From assembly GCA_900764105.1 (NCBI GenBank), contig CAAFMS010000005.1, positions 1-64,000 of the forward strand: 64,000 nt of DNA, written 5' to 3'. Position 1 is the stretch's first letter, and every line of letters starts with the position of its first letter. A program made the translations under genes and the position numbers. Source of the DNA: Clostridia bacterium (GTDB lineage Bacteria > Bacillota > Clostridia > Christensenellales > Borkfalkiaceae). The notes beneath the pieces are model-generated. The model was not told the DNA's origin and made no database searches. It saw only the letters and a list, made by a program, of their open reading frames with translations. Shown in pieces: positions 15,015 to 22,835 of the stretch.

Positions 15015-15674
15015 TCAACCTCCCGATAAAAAGGCAAAAACCACGCCGTTGAACTCGTCGGGCTTTTCTGAAAAACAGAAATGCCCCGCTCCCTTTATAA
15101 ATACGCGCTCGGAGTTTTTTACGTACCTCGCGTACTTTCTTTGACTCTCGGGCGGCGTTTCCCTGTCTGCTTTGCCGCTTACGACAAGACATTTGTTTTG
15201 TATACGCTTTACCTCGTCGTCGAGATTTTCGGCGACTATCTTTTTAAAACTCTCTTTCATAACGGGGGAAAGCGAGCGGTAGTCGGAAGAATAAAATTTA
15301 GCGAGTTTTTCTCTCGGGACAAGCCTTTTGAGCAATAAAAAAGACGCCCTTTTGAAAAGGTATTTCAAACCTCTTCTCGGCTTTAAGCCGGCAGCGCCCG
15401 TAAAAACTATTCTGTCCGCCCTCTCGTCTCTGTTTGCGATTTTCACCGCAACCCTTGCCCCGAAGGAATGAGCGAGAACGTCGTATTTTTTTATTTTCAA
15501 CTCGTCGACGAGTCTGATTATTTCGTCCGCGTAATCGCAAAGCGAATATGGATAACTCATACCCTTATTTTCGCCGAACCCCGTCATATCGGGGGCGATT
15601 ACCCTGTAATACCTTGAAAAAAATTTAATCTGCCACAAAAAACTTTCCTTTTGGGAAAGATACCCGTGAAGCAT
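15015..15674 (-). CDS. Alpha/beta-hydrolase fold protein
   Basis: A 219-residue soluble protein of the alpha/beta-hydrolase fold. The oxyanion HG motif is MLHGY at the start, the nucleophile elbow is AHSFGA (Ser near residue 69), and GAGHFCFSE near the end supplies the catalytic His. The substrate is unknown. The start is uncertain: coding sequence seems to continue upstream of the ATG (GKVLL would complete the first strand), but there is no ATG, GTG or TTG in that frame before a stop. An AAGG lies 8 bases before the listed ATG. It sits between rimI and murF in the operon, 3 bases before murF. Confidence 0.78.
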   Translation of the reverse strand: MLHGYLSQKESFLWQIKFFSRYYRVIAPDMTGFGENKGMSYPYSLCDYADEIIRLVDELKIKKYDVLAHSFGARVAVKIANRDERADRIVFTGAAGLKPRRGLKYLFKRASFLLLKRLVPREKLAKFYSSDYRSLSPVMKESFKKIVAENLDDEVKRIQNKCLVVSGKADRETPPESQRKYARYVKNSERVFIKGAGHFCFSEKPDEFNGVVFAFLSGG

Positions 15675-15718
15675 TAAAAGGACCTTGCCCCGTCCTTCAT
15701 CGATAACGGGAAGTCCGC

Positions 15719-16171
15719 CTATAACGCGTTTAATAGCACTTTCTCCATTATAAAAGCGTTTTTACCCGCGCCGTAATAGTCCTTCCTGACGGCGATTTGC
15801 CTGAACCCTGCGGACAAGTACAACGACTTAGCCGCCGTATTGTTCTCGTAGACTTCGAGCATCATTCTTTCGGCATTTTTCGCTTTCGCGGCTTCAATCG
15901 CCCTTTCGATAAGCGTTCTTCCGACCCCCTCTTTGCGGTAGTTTTCTTCAACCGCTATAAGAAGCAGATCCGCAGTTTCGAACACAGACGAAACGCCGAT
16001 ATAACCTATGACTTTGCCGTTCGTTTTTGCCGTGAAACCGAAAAAGTTTTCGTCCGAAAAAGAGGCCGAAAGCATCTCTTCGCTCCACGGGTCGTCGAAA
16101 CATTTTTTCTCCAACTCGGCAATCTCTGCCAAATCGGATCTTTCCCAACCAAGAACGGAAAAGTCTTTCAC
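15719..16171 (-). CDS. rimI: Ribosomal protein S18-alanine N-acetyltransferase RimI
   Basis: A 150-residue GNAT acetyltransferase. The acetyl-CoA loop is YRKEGVGRTLIE, preceded by the strand DLLLIAVEENY, and the C-terminal half has LEVYENNTAAKSLYLSAGF, diagnostic of RimI. It acetylates the N-terminus of S18 in the model organism; the role is less certain in Firmicutes. It overlaps tsaB by four bases, a classic pairing. Confidence 0.9.
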   Translation of the reverse strand: MKDFSVLGWERSDLAEIAELEKKCFDDPWSEEMLSASFSDENFFGFTAKTNGKVIGYIGVSSVFETADLLLIAVEENYRKEGVGRTLIERAIEAAKAKNAERMMLEVYENNTAAKSLYLSAGFRQIAVRKDYYGAGKNAFIMEKVLLNAL

Positions 16172-16782
16172 AGCCCTTCCTCCGCCTGACTTTTTTTGAC
16201 GTACAGCGGAACTACCGTTTCGACGTCAGTCGAAGCCCTGTCAAGATTAGCCTCGACCGCTTTTACAAAGCCGCTTTCAACGTCCGCGACGATCGATTGA
16301 ACGCCGTCGATTTCGGTATCGGAAATCACGAGATAATCTTTCGAATACTCTTCGAGTTTCGCCCTGTCGATAAAGCAAGGCGGCAAAATCTCTTCACCGT
16401 TCTCATCGTAGCCGCAAGCGTAATAATTTCCGTGTCTGGCGTCTATTACAGCGAGTTTTTTTCGCCCTTTCTCTACATTATACGCAAGACTTAAAAAAGA
16501 GGTTACCGCAAGGACTTTTTTGTTTAAAGCGTAGCCGAACGCCTTGACCGTGGAAACGCCTATTCTTATCCCCGTGAACGACCCCGGACCTACAGAACAG
16601 GCGAAAACGTCAATATTTTCTTTATCAAGTCCCGCTTTTCCGAGAGTTTTTTCTATTTCGCCCATAAGTTCGACTGAGTGGGTAAGGGTACAGTTTTCAA
16701 GGCGCGAAACGGCTTTTTTCTCGCCGCCGACCGCAACCGTAAGTCCGTTTCCGCTCGTGTCTATCGCAAGATAATTTATCAT
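16168..16782 (-). CDS. tsaB: tRNA t6A biosynthesis protein TsaB
   Basis: A 204-residue ASKHA-fold protein, partner of TsaD and TsaE in making N6-threonylcarbamoyladenosine on tRNAs reading ANN codons. Motifs seen: LAIDTSGNGLTVAV, CSVGPGSFTGIRIGVST, VIDARHGNYYACGY. Length is a little short of average but complete. It lies 7 bases after tsaE. TsaD is not in this window. Confidence 0.93.
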   Translation of the reverse strand: MINYLAIDTSGNGLTVAVGGEKKAVSRLENCTLTHSVELMGEIEKTLGKAGLDKENIDVFACSVGPGSFTGIRIGVSTVKAFGYALNKKVLAVTSFLSLAYNVEKGRKKLAVIDARHGNYYACGYDENGEEILPPCFIDRAKLEEYSKDYLVISDTEIDGVQSIVADVESGFVKAVEANLDRASTDVETVVPLYVKKSQAEEGL

Positions 16783-16789
16783 AAACGCC

Positions 16790-17188
16790 TCAATAGGTTA
16801 TTTTTCTCGTATTTTCGTCGATTTTTTCTATTTTTACGACTTTTGCGTTTTCCGGCAGTACGTCGGCGATATTTTCGCTCCACTCGATTACGCAAATTCC
16901 GTCGGAATAGAAATATTCGGTAAGTCCCAACGCCTCGGCGTCCTCGCCGCTCGAAAGACGATAGCAATCGTAGTGAAAAAGTTTGCCGTCGTAGTCGTTA
17001 AGGTAGGCGTAAGTCGGGCTTGTTACCTCCGATTTTATTCCGAGAGACAGCGCAACGCCCTTCGTAAACACGGTTTTACCCGCGCCCATTTCGCCCTTTA
17101 ATAGTACGACGTCGCCCTTTTTCAAGGTTTTTCCGTACTCCTCGGCGAATTTTACGGTTTCTTCCTTAGAATGAGTTATTATTTCCAT
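16790..17188 (-). CDS. tsaE: tRNA t6A ATPase TsaE
   Basis: A 132-residue P-loop ATPase of the YjeE family. Walker A is GEMGAGKTVFTKG (residues 32-44); SPTYAYLNDY and LFHYDCYRL follow, and VIEWSENI is the usual Walker B-region segment. It drives the TsaBD(E) cycle of t6A formation. It sits 9 bases after the ECF S-component gene and 7 before tsaB. Confidence 0.94.
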   Translation of the reverse strand: MEIITHSKEETVKFAEEYGKTLKKGDVVLLKGEMGAGKTVFTKGVALSLGIKSEVTSPTYAYLNDYDGKLFHYDCYRLSSGEDAEALGLTEYFYSDGICVIEWSENIADVLPENAKVVKIEKIDENTRKITY

Positions 17189-17197
17189 ATTCCGCTC

Positions 17198-17743
17198 TCA
17201 CAAAAAACGCGACAGTACTTTTTTAAGCCTTTTATAAAGTAAAACGGTAATTATCGCGTTTGATACTCCTTTAATCGCGTTGAACGCAACGATAAAATAC
17301 CATACGCCCGCGAAAAATTCCGCCGCACCCTCTCCCATATACAACGGGAAAAGCAAAAATCTGTTAGTCAAAAGTCCGACCGCCGAAATAACGATCGTCG
17401 CCGCAGACAACGATATTATTACCGTTGAAAATTTTCGTCTGAATTTGTATGCGACGGCAGGCAGTACCACGAAAAACTGCGCCATTAAAAGGTTCGCGAA
17501 CTCGCCTATCATCGCCGTCTGCGAAAAAGGCAGACTTATCGCGAACGAGGTCAAAACCACGATTTCGCCGCCGAGCGGACCTATGATGTACGCTGCGAGA
17601 AGCATTATCGCGAACGAAAAATCGAGTTTTAAAAACGATACGGGCGGAAAAACGGGAAAATCGAGCCGAGACACCCCGAACGCAACCGCCGCGAAAACTG
17701 CCGTCAAAGCAATTCTTTTAGCCGTAAAGTAATTCTCTTTCAT
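17198..17743 (-). CDS. ECF transporter S component, RibU-like
   Basis: A 181-residue membrane protein with about six hydrophobic helices, the substrate-binding subunit of an energy-coupling-factor importer. The motif around FPPVSFLKLDFSFA resembles the PFLKYDFSDIP segment of riboflavin-type S components, and an A-x-x-x-A-type helix 1 (TAVFAAVAFG) is suited to EcfT contact. Vitamin identity is inferred. It would use the shared EcfA1A2T module encoded at 26614-29156. It lies 14 bases after the hydrogenase gene, downstream of a flavoprotein gene, so flavin supply to that system is a plausible link. Confidence 0.75.
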   Translation of the reverse strand: MKENYFTAKRIALTAVFAAVAFGVSRLDFPVFPPVSFLKLDFSFAIMLLAAYIIGPLGGEIVVLTSFAISLPFSQTAMIGEFANLLMAQFFVVLPAVAYKFRRKFSTVIISLSAATIVISAVGLLTNRFLLFPLYMGEGAAEFFAGVWYFIVAFNAIKGVSNAIITVLLYKRLKKVLSRFL

Positions 17744-17757
17744 GGTAAAACAGTAGT

Positions 17758-19200
17758 TTAATCTTTATGCAGAACTGAAACCGCGTCGGCAATGGTCTTT
17801 TCAAACGCTTCTTTTCCGTATTTGTCAACGTCGGCTTTGTTCTTCTCGCCGTGAGTGAGACAACCCGCTCCGCCGATACAGCCGTTTATGCACGCCATAC
17901 CTTCGATAAAGTTTGCGTCAAGAATGTTTCTGTTCTTCTTCAAAAGAGCGATTTTGCACTCCTCTATGCCGTCGCAAACGCAAGGTTTGAGTTCGAAGTT
18001 GTCAATACCTTGTTCCTTTATCGCTTCCGCGACTGCGTCCGACAAACCGCCGCTTCTCGCGAATATTCTTCCGAAATAGGAAGCGTTGTCTAAAACTCCC
18101 TCGTCCAAAGTCGTAATATCTATGTCCTTGCTGTCGTAAAGGGCTTGCAATTCTTCGAAGGTAAGGGCGACGTCAACGTAATCTTTCACGGAGTCGCGTT
18201 TAACTTCCATTTTCTTCGCCATACAAGGTCCTATAAAAATTACCTTGCAGGGGCTTTCGTATTTTTTCAGATATCTGGAAATCTCCGCCATAGGCGAAAG
18301 ATTATGCGAAATATGCTGTTTTAAGTTCGGGAAGTTCTTTTCGATGAAACTTACGAACGCAGGACAACAAGAACTCGTTAAAAATCCCTTTTCGCTAAGT
18401 TCCTTAGCCTCGCTTTGCGCGACCATATCCGCGCCGAGAGCCGCTTCGACAACAGTATGAAACCCGAGTTCTCTAAGCCCCGAAACGACCTGTCCCAACT
18501 TCGCGTAACTGAACTGACTCGATATAGAGGGTGCGACAACCGCGAACACCTTATAATTTTTGCCGCCGTCGCTGCCTTTTAAAATATTTACGGCGTCGAC
18601 TATGTACGACTTGTCCGCAATCGCGCCGAACGGGCATTGATATACGCACGCTCCGCAGGATATGCACTTGTCGTTGTCGATTTTCGCCTCTTTTTCCTCG
18701 CCCATTGAAATGGCTTTGACCTTGCACGCCAACTCGCACGGGCGTTTGTTGTTTCTTATCGCGCTGTACGGGCAGACTTTCGAGCATGCTCCGCACTCCT
18801 TACATTTCGACTTGTCGATATGAGCGACGTGGTTCTCGTCGAACGAAATCGCTCCGAAACGGCAAGCGTCTTTACAACGGTGAGCGAGACAGCCCCTGCA
18901 CGCGCTCGACACTTCGTAGCCGTTTACGGGACATTCGTCGCAGGCTATGTCTATCGTTTCGATTACGTTCGGATTGTCCTTGTCTCCGCCCATGGCGATT
19001 TTTACTCTTTCGGCAAGTATAGCCCTTTCCTTATACACGCAACAACGCATCGTCGGAATCTTTCCCGGCACGATAATCTTCGGTATACCTATCGCGTCCT
19101 CGGCAAGCGTGCCTTTCCACGCCGAACGCGCGACTTCGCGAAGCACCTTATATTTTAATCGCTGTACCTTTGTGTCGAATTTTTTAACGTCCGTTTCCAT
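17758..19200 (-). CDS. Monomeric [FeFe] hydrogenase, group B type
   Basis: A 480-residue iron-only hydrogenase. Iron-sulfur ligands come first: an N-terminal Cys-rich region (C87, C90, C101, C104, C109, C113), then CKECGACSKVCP (133-144) and CISCGACVYQCP (179-190), two 4Fe-4S sites. The H-cluster motifs are TSSCCP at 275-280 (L1), PCMAKK at 325-330 (L2) and EGMACINGCIGGAG at 433-446 (L3). SCCPAF in place of SCCPxW and the short length match group B enzymes, whose physiology is poorly known. It may consume reduced ferredoxin to evolve H2, or act in reverse. AAGGAG precedes the start. It is co-transcribed with the flavoprotein and Fe-S protein upstream. Confidence 0.93.
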   Translation of the reverse strand: METDVKKFDTKVQRLKYKVLREVARSAWKGTLAEDAIGIPKIIVPGKIPTMRCCVYKERAILAERVKIAMGGDKDNPNVIETIDIACDECPVNGYEVSSACRGCLAHRCKDACRFGAISFDENHVAHIDKSKCKECGACSKVCPYSAIRNNKRPCELACKVKAISMGEEKEAKIDNDKCISCGACVYQCPFGAIADKSYIVDAVNILKGSDGGKNYKVFAVVAPSISSQFSYAKLGQVVSGLRELGFHTVVEAALGADMVAQSEAKELSEKGFLTSSCCPAFVSFIEKNFPNLKQHISHNLSPMAEISRYLKKYESPCKVIFIGPCMAKKMEVKRDSVKDYVDVALTFEELQALYDSKDIDITTLDEGVLDNASYFGRIFARSGGLSDAVAEAIKEQGIDNFELKPCVCDGIEECKIALLKKNRNILDANFIEGMACINGCIGGAGCLTHGEKNKADVDKYGKEAFEKTIADAVSVLHKD

Positions 19201-19233
19201 TTTTTCTGAACTCCTTTTCCGTTCTTGTGTTTC

Positions 19234-20823
19234 TTATAAGTTTCTCGGAAGCAACGCGGGCGACAACTCGCCGTTTTCCGCTCCCGTCCTTTTCAATTTT
19301 TCTATATAATTCTCAACGTGGCTTAAAGTCGGTTTGCCCGCCTTTACGGTCTTTGACTTTTCCGCCGCTCGTCTCCCCGCTTCTCTTCCGAATACTATAA
19401 TATCGAGCAGCGAATTTCCCATAAGTCTGTTTCTGCCGTGTATTCCGCCCGCCGCTTCGCCTGCCGCGTACAGATTTTCCACCGTCGTTTCGCAGTTTTC
19501 GTTTATCTTTATTCCGCCGTTCTGATAGTGAAGCGTAGGATAAACGAGTATCGGCTCTTTCCTTACGTCTATTCCGTAATTCAGAAATTTATTCAGCGTT
19601 GACGGCAGCCGTTTTTCAATCGTCCCGTCGCCGTTTATCATATCTATCATAGGCAAATCGAGCCATACGCCGAAACCTTTTTCGGTTCTCACTCCCTTGC
19701 CGAGATTTTTGCAAACGTTTATTATAGCCGAGGTCGTAACGTCGCGTTTTTCAAGCGAATTTATGAAAATTTCGCCGTTTTTATCGACGATGCCTGCCCC
19801 AAGCGCCCGACATTTTTCGGTTACGAGCGATCCCCTGTTGCTCTCGGGCAAAGCGACGCCCGTTGGATGGTACTGCTCGGAATCGGCGTTTACAAGCCTC
19901 GCCCCCGCTCTGTACGCTATCGCTAAGCCGTCGGCTGTCGAGCCGAAATGATTGCTCGTCGGAAAACCGTTGTAATGAAGTCTGCCCGCGCCGCCCGTCG
20001 CTATTATCACCGTTTTCGCCCTCGCGAAAAACGCTTTCTTTTTTTCGCTCTCGCAAATTATCGCGCCGCTCGCGTTCCCCTTTTCGTCCTTTACGATTTC
20101 AATCGCGGAAGCGTATTCGACGAAGTTTATATCGCGACTTAACGCCTCGCTTTTAAGCGTTCGCATTATTTCCAAGCCCGTAAAGTCTTTACAAGCGTGT
20201 AGCCTTTTTCTGCAAACGCCGCCGCCCGAAGTCGTTATCATATCGCCGTTTTCGGCTTTATCGAAGTTTACTCCGACTTCTTCAAGCCATCGTATCGCCT
20301 CGGGAGCGTTCAGGGTAAGTTTTTTCAGAAGTCCTGCGTCCGCGGTATAACCGCTGCCGCCGTATAAGTCGAGAAAATGAATCGCAGGACTATCGTTTTC
20401 ACCGGTCGCCGCCTGCATTCCGCCCTCAGCCATAATCGTGTTCGAATCGCCTACCCGAAATTTAGTTACGACCGTAACTTTTACGCCGACTTTTTCGGCT
20501 TCTATCGCCGCCGCTATCCCCGCTCCGCCGCCGCCTATAACGAGGACGTCGGTATCGATTTCGGGGGCGTTGAGGTCGATATTATACTCCGTAACCCTCG
20601 GCTTACCGTATAATATATTTGCGAGTTCGCAAGGTATTCTGTCCCCCTCGTTTACTCCGAGTTTAAGCGTTTTATAGCCCGTTTCGGCATTGTCGGGGTG
20701 ATTTTTCAGTATTTCAAGCCGTTCGTTTTCGCTCAAAAGCGGAAAAACGGTAGTCAATCTTTCCTTTCTCGTCGCCTCTACTTTTTTTAAGGAAGCGAAT
20801 TGTTCTTCGGTATACTCGTACAA
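19234..20823 (-). CDS. Fumarate reductase/SdhA-like flavoprotein
   Basis: A 529-residue FAD-dependent oxidoreductase of the succinate dehydrogenase/fumarate reductase flavoprotein family. The dinucleotide site is VLVIGGGGAGIAAAIEAEK near residue 93; an active-site-type segment reads EQYHPTGVALPESNRG, then LVTEKCRALGAGI; the C-terminal LYAAGEAAGGIHGRNRLMG is the family's second FAD contact. The first ~85 residues are extra and helical. It has no membrane anchor partner or signal peptide, so it is likely cytosolic with the next-door iron-sulfur protein. The substrate is unknown; fumarate is one option among enoate-type acceptors. Confidence 0.85.
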   Translation of the reverse strand: MYEYTEEQFASLKKVEATRKERLTTVFPLLSENERLEILKNHPDNAETGYKTLKLGVNEGDRIPCELANILYGKPRVTEYNIDLNAPEIDTDVLVIGGGGAGIAAAIEAEKVGVKVTVVTKFRVGDSNTIMAEGGMQAATGENDSPAIHFLDLYGGSGYTADAGLLKKLTLNAPEAIRWLEEVGVNFDKAENGDMITTSGGGVCRKRLHACKDFTGLEIMRTLKSEALSRDINFVEYASAIEIVKDEKGNASGAIICESEKKKAFFARAKTVIIATGGAGRLHYNGFPTSNHFGSTADGLAIAYRAGARLVNADSEQYHPTGVALPESNRGSLVTEKCRALGAGIVDKNGEIFINSLEKRDVTTSAIINVCKNLGKGVRTEKGFGVWLDLPMIDMINGDGTIEKRLPSTLNKFLNYGIDVRKEPILVYPTLHYQNGGIKINENCETTVENLYAAGEAAGGIHGRNRLMGNSLLDIIVFGREAGRRAAEKSKTVKAGKPTLSHVENYIEKLKRTGAENGELSPALLPRNL

Positions 20824-20834
20824 AATCCGTCCCC

Positions 20835-21494
20835 CTACGCTTTCGTTTCACGCGTTTCGTACAGGCGTTTTATCTCGGCGAGCGGCTTTTCCGCCAAATC
20901 TTCGAGTTCCCTCTCGGCTTCGCCGTCTTTTACCTTTGTTATCGCTTTTTCAAGACCATCGCTTTTCGGTGAAAGGTATTTTCCGTATATTCTTCTCGCG
21001 AGCAAAGCCGCTTCGGGACTTCGTATTTTCTTCGGACAAACGCTTCTGCACGCTCCGCACGCCACACACGAAAAACTCTCTTTGAGACACTTCTCGTACT
21101 CGCCGTTTCGGACGTACCCGACGTATTTTCTGACGTCTATCCCCTGCGGACAGGCTTTCGTACAAAGTCCGCACCCGACGCACGAATAAATTTCGGGATA
21201 AATATCGCCGACCGCATTCCCGAGATTCGCTATTTCGTCGAGTTTATATTCGTTTTTTGAAAACCCGTAAGGCGGCAACGAAATTATCGTCATACCGTCC
21301 TCCGCCTTTTGTCTGCAAGCAAGGCAGTAACGCGTTCTGCCGTCGTTTTTAAGGCGATACGCCGCAAGACACGAGCCGCAAGCGCCGTTTCCGCAACGCT
21401 CTATCGGCTTCAGACCTGCGTATTCGATAGCCGCCGCCACGGTCAAATCGGCGGGAACGAGATATTTTTTGCCGAAAATTTCCACGGTAATCAT
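20835..21494 (-). CDS. 2Fe-2S / 2x[4Fe-4S] iron-sulfur protein
   Basis: A 219-residue electron-transfer subunit. It has a plant-type 2Fe-2S site (C34, C39, C42 and C60 in CGNGACGSC...CLAC) followed by two cysteine quartets, C105-C108-C111-C115 and C143-C146-C149-C153, each ending in CP as in 4Fe-4S clusters. This order resembles SdhB/FrdB and GlpC-like proteins. It is the first gene of the operon and starts after a near-perfect promoter; the flavoprotein gene begins 11 bases later. It probably wires the flavoprotein to the hydrogenase or to ferredoxin; this is inference. Confidence 0.85.
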   Translation of the reverse strand: MITVEIFGKKYLVPADLTVAAAIEYAGLKPIERCGNGACGSCLAAYRLKNDGRTRYCLACRQKAEDGMTIISLPPYGFSKNEYKLDEIANLGNAVGDIYPEIYSCVGCGLCTKACPQGIDVRKYVGYVRNGEYEKCLKESFSCVACGACRSVCPKKIRSPEAALLARRIYGKYLSPKSDGLEKAITKVKDGEAERELEDLAEKPLAEIKRLYETRETKA

Positions 21495-21550
21495 AAAAAT
21501 ATTTCGCCCGACCTCCGTTTTTCGCGTATAGAATATACTATCTCAAGTAT

Positions 21551-21579
21551 ATTATAGTACATAACGAGAAAATTGTCAA
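21551..21579 (-). promoter_or_regulatory. Promoter of the Fe-S/flavoprotein/hydrogenase operon
   Basis: On the minus strand: TTGACA (21574-21579), 17 bp, TATAAT (21551-21556), both perfect consensus. Transcription would begin near 21544, about 50 bases before the first gene. Confidence 0.8.
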
Positions 21580-21905
21580 ATCAAAGGGGGTATATTCTGC
21601 CGTTATTCTATCGTCGCTTTAACGCAAAATACGACTTCGGCAATCATATTCCCGAATGTAAATATGTACACTTGTAAAAACATTGTAATAACAAAAAATC
21701 GGCTCTGAAACAAGCCGACTATTCAAATAAATTTCACACGTTTAAAGGGGTTGTAAAAAAATATAATTTTTTTAAGGTTTAGCGTTAAATAGCCTTCATT
21801 TCCGAAAAAAAATAATCTCCGCTTCCGTCTAAAAAATCTTGCCTTCGCCTGTGGAGAAGGTGGCTCGGAGAGCGAAGCGAACCGAGACGGAAGAGGTCTT
21901 GCCGA
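21580..21905. repeat. Intergenic stretch with truncated mobile repeat
   Basis: Bases 21733-21808 match, with scattered changes, the reverse complement of 53738-53805 in the tRNA-Pro element (AAGGGGTTGTAAAAAAATAT, then AGCGTTAAATAGCCTTCATT). A copy of the dispersed repeat (TTGCCTTCGCCTGTGGAGAAGG, a TCGGAGAGCGAAGCGAACCGAG hairpin and AGAGGTC) follows at 21838-21900. The left half of the element is missing. No gene is seen. Confidence 0.6.
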
Positions 21906-22613
21906 TCAGGCTGTTTCGAGGGCGATTTCTACCATTTTCGTGAACGACTTTTCGCGTTCTTCCGAACTTGCATTCTCTTCGGGATATACGAACGAATCGC
22001 TCACCGTACAAATACACAACGCCTTTTTACCAAGCCTCGCGGCATTGCAATATAAAGCCGCCGATTCCATTTCAACACCCAAAACGCCCATTTTTTGCCA
22101 TTTCATAGCCGAGTCGGAATCGTCGTAAAAAGTCTCCGAACATAAAATATTGCCGACCTTATATCTATACCCCTTTTCGTCGCACTTTTCCGCCGCTTTT
22201 TTAAGAAGCGAAAAGTCGGCTATCGGACAATACACGCCCGAAAGTTCATATTGAGCGGCATAGTTTCCGTTCGTACACGAAGCCATAGCGATAACGAGGT
22301 CTTTAACGTGTAAATCGCCGTCTATCGCCCCTATCGTGCCTATCCTGATAATATTTTCCACGCCGTAGAATTTAAAAAGTTCGTAGGAATAAATTCCCAT
22401 AGAGGGTATGCCCATACCCGATGCCATTACCGAAATTTTCTTGCCCTTATAATAACCCGTATAGCCGTAAACGCCTCTGACCGCCGTTACGAGTTCGGCA
22501 TTTTCAAGATAGTTTTCCGCTATGAATTTCGCCCTTAAAGGGTCTCCGGGCATCAATACGGTTTTTGCGAAATCGCCTTTTTTTGCGGAAATATGCGGGG
22601 TGGGTACAGTCAT
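21906..22613 (-). CDS. deoD: Purine-nucleoside phosphorylase DeoD
   Basis: A 235-residue trimeric/hexameric-type phosphorylase that cleaves purine (deoxy)nucleosides with phosphate. The opening TPHISAKKGDFAKTVLMPGDPLRAKFIAE, seen in pieces of under 20 residues, is diagnostic of DeoD, as are GMGIPSMGIYS, RIGTIGAI and GVEMESAALYC. Length is normal. It is monocistronic; the 5' region is the 23-bp tandem array at 22653-22820. Confidence 0.95.
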   Translation of the reverse strand: MTVPTPHISAKKGDFAKTVLMPGDPLRAKFIAENYLENAELVTAVRGVYGYTGYYKGKKISVMASGMGIPSMGIYSYELFKFYGVENIIRIGTIGAIDGDLHVKDLVIAMASCTNGNYAAQYELSGVYCPIADFSLLKKAAEKCDEKGYRYKVGNILCSETFYDDSDSAMKWQKMGVLGVEMESAALYCNAARLGKKALCICTVSDSFVYPEENASSEEREKSFTKMVEIALETA

Positions 22614-22652
22614 TTTTTTCGTCTCCTTTTTGTCGGTTTTACGTATTTTATA

Positions 22653-22820
22653 CCGTCGTTTTTTGTAATTTTTCGCCGTCGTATAATGCGATTTTTCACC
22701 GTCGGATTTTGCGGATTTTTACCGTCGGATTTTGCCGTATTCAGCCGTCGATTTTTGCGGATTTTTGCCGTCGGATTTTGCCGTATTCACCCGTCGATTT
22801 TTGCGGATTTTCGCCGTCGG
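22653..22820. repeat. 23-bp tandem repeat array (7 units plus a partial)
   Basis: Units begin CCGTCG at 22653, 22676, 22699, 22722, 22745, 22768, 22791 and (partial) 22814, each exactly 23 bp. Typical unit: CCGTCGGATTTTGCGGATTT. Units alternate between GCGGATTTTT and GCCGTATTCA endings from the fourth on, a 46-bp higher-order period. A degenerate unit may lie at 22630. The array fills the gap between the EamA stop codon and the deoD start codon. Confidence 0.9.
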
Positions 22821-22835
22821 AACCTGTGGAATCAA

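Noticed and set aside
22653..22820. Possible CRISPR array
   Set aside because: Units are contiguous and differ from each other by drift; there are no unique spacers and no cas genes.
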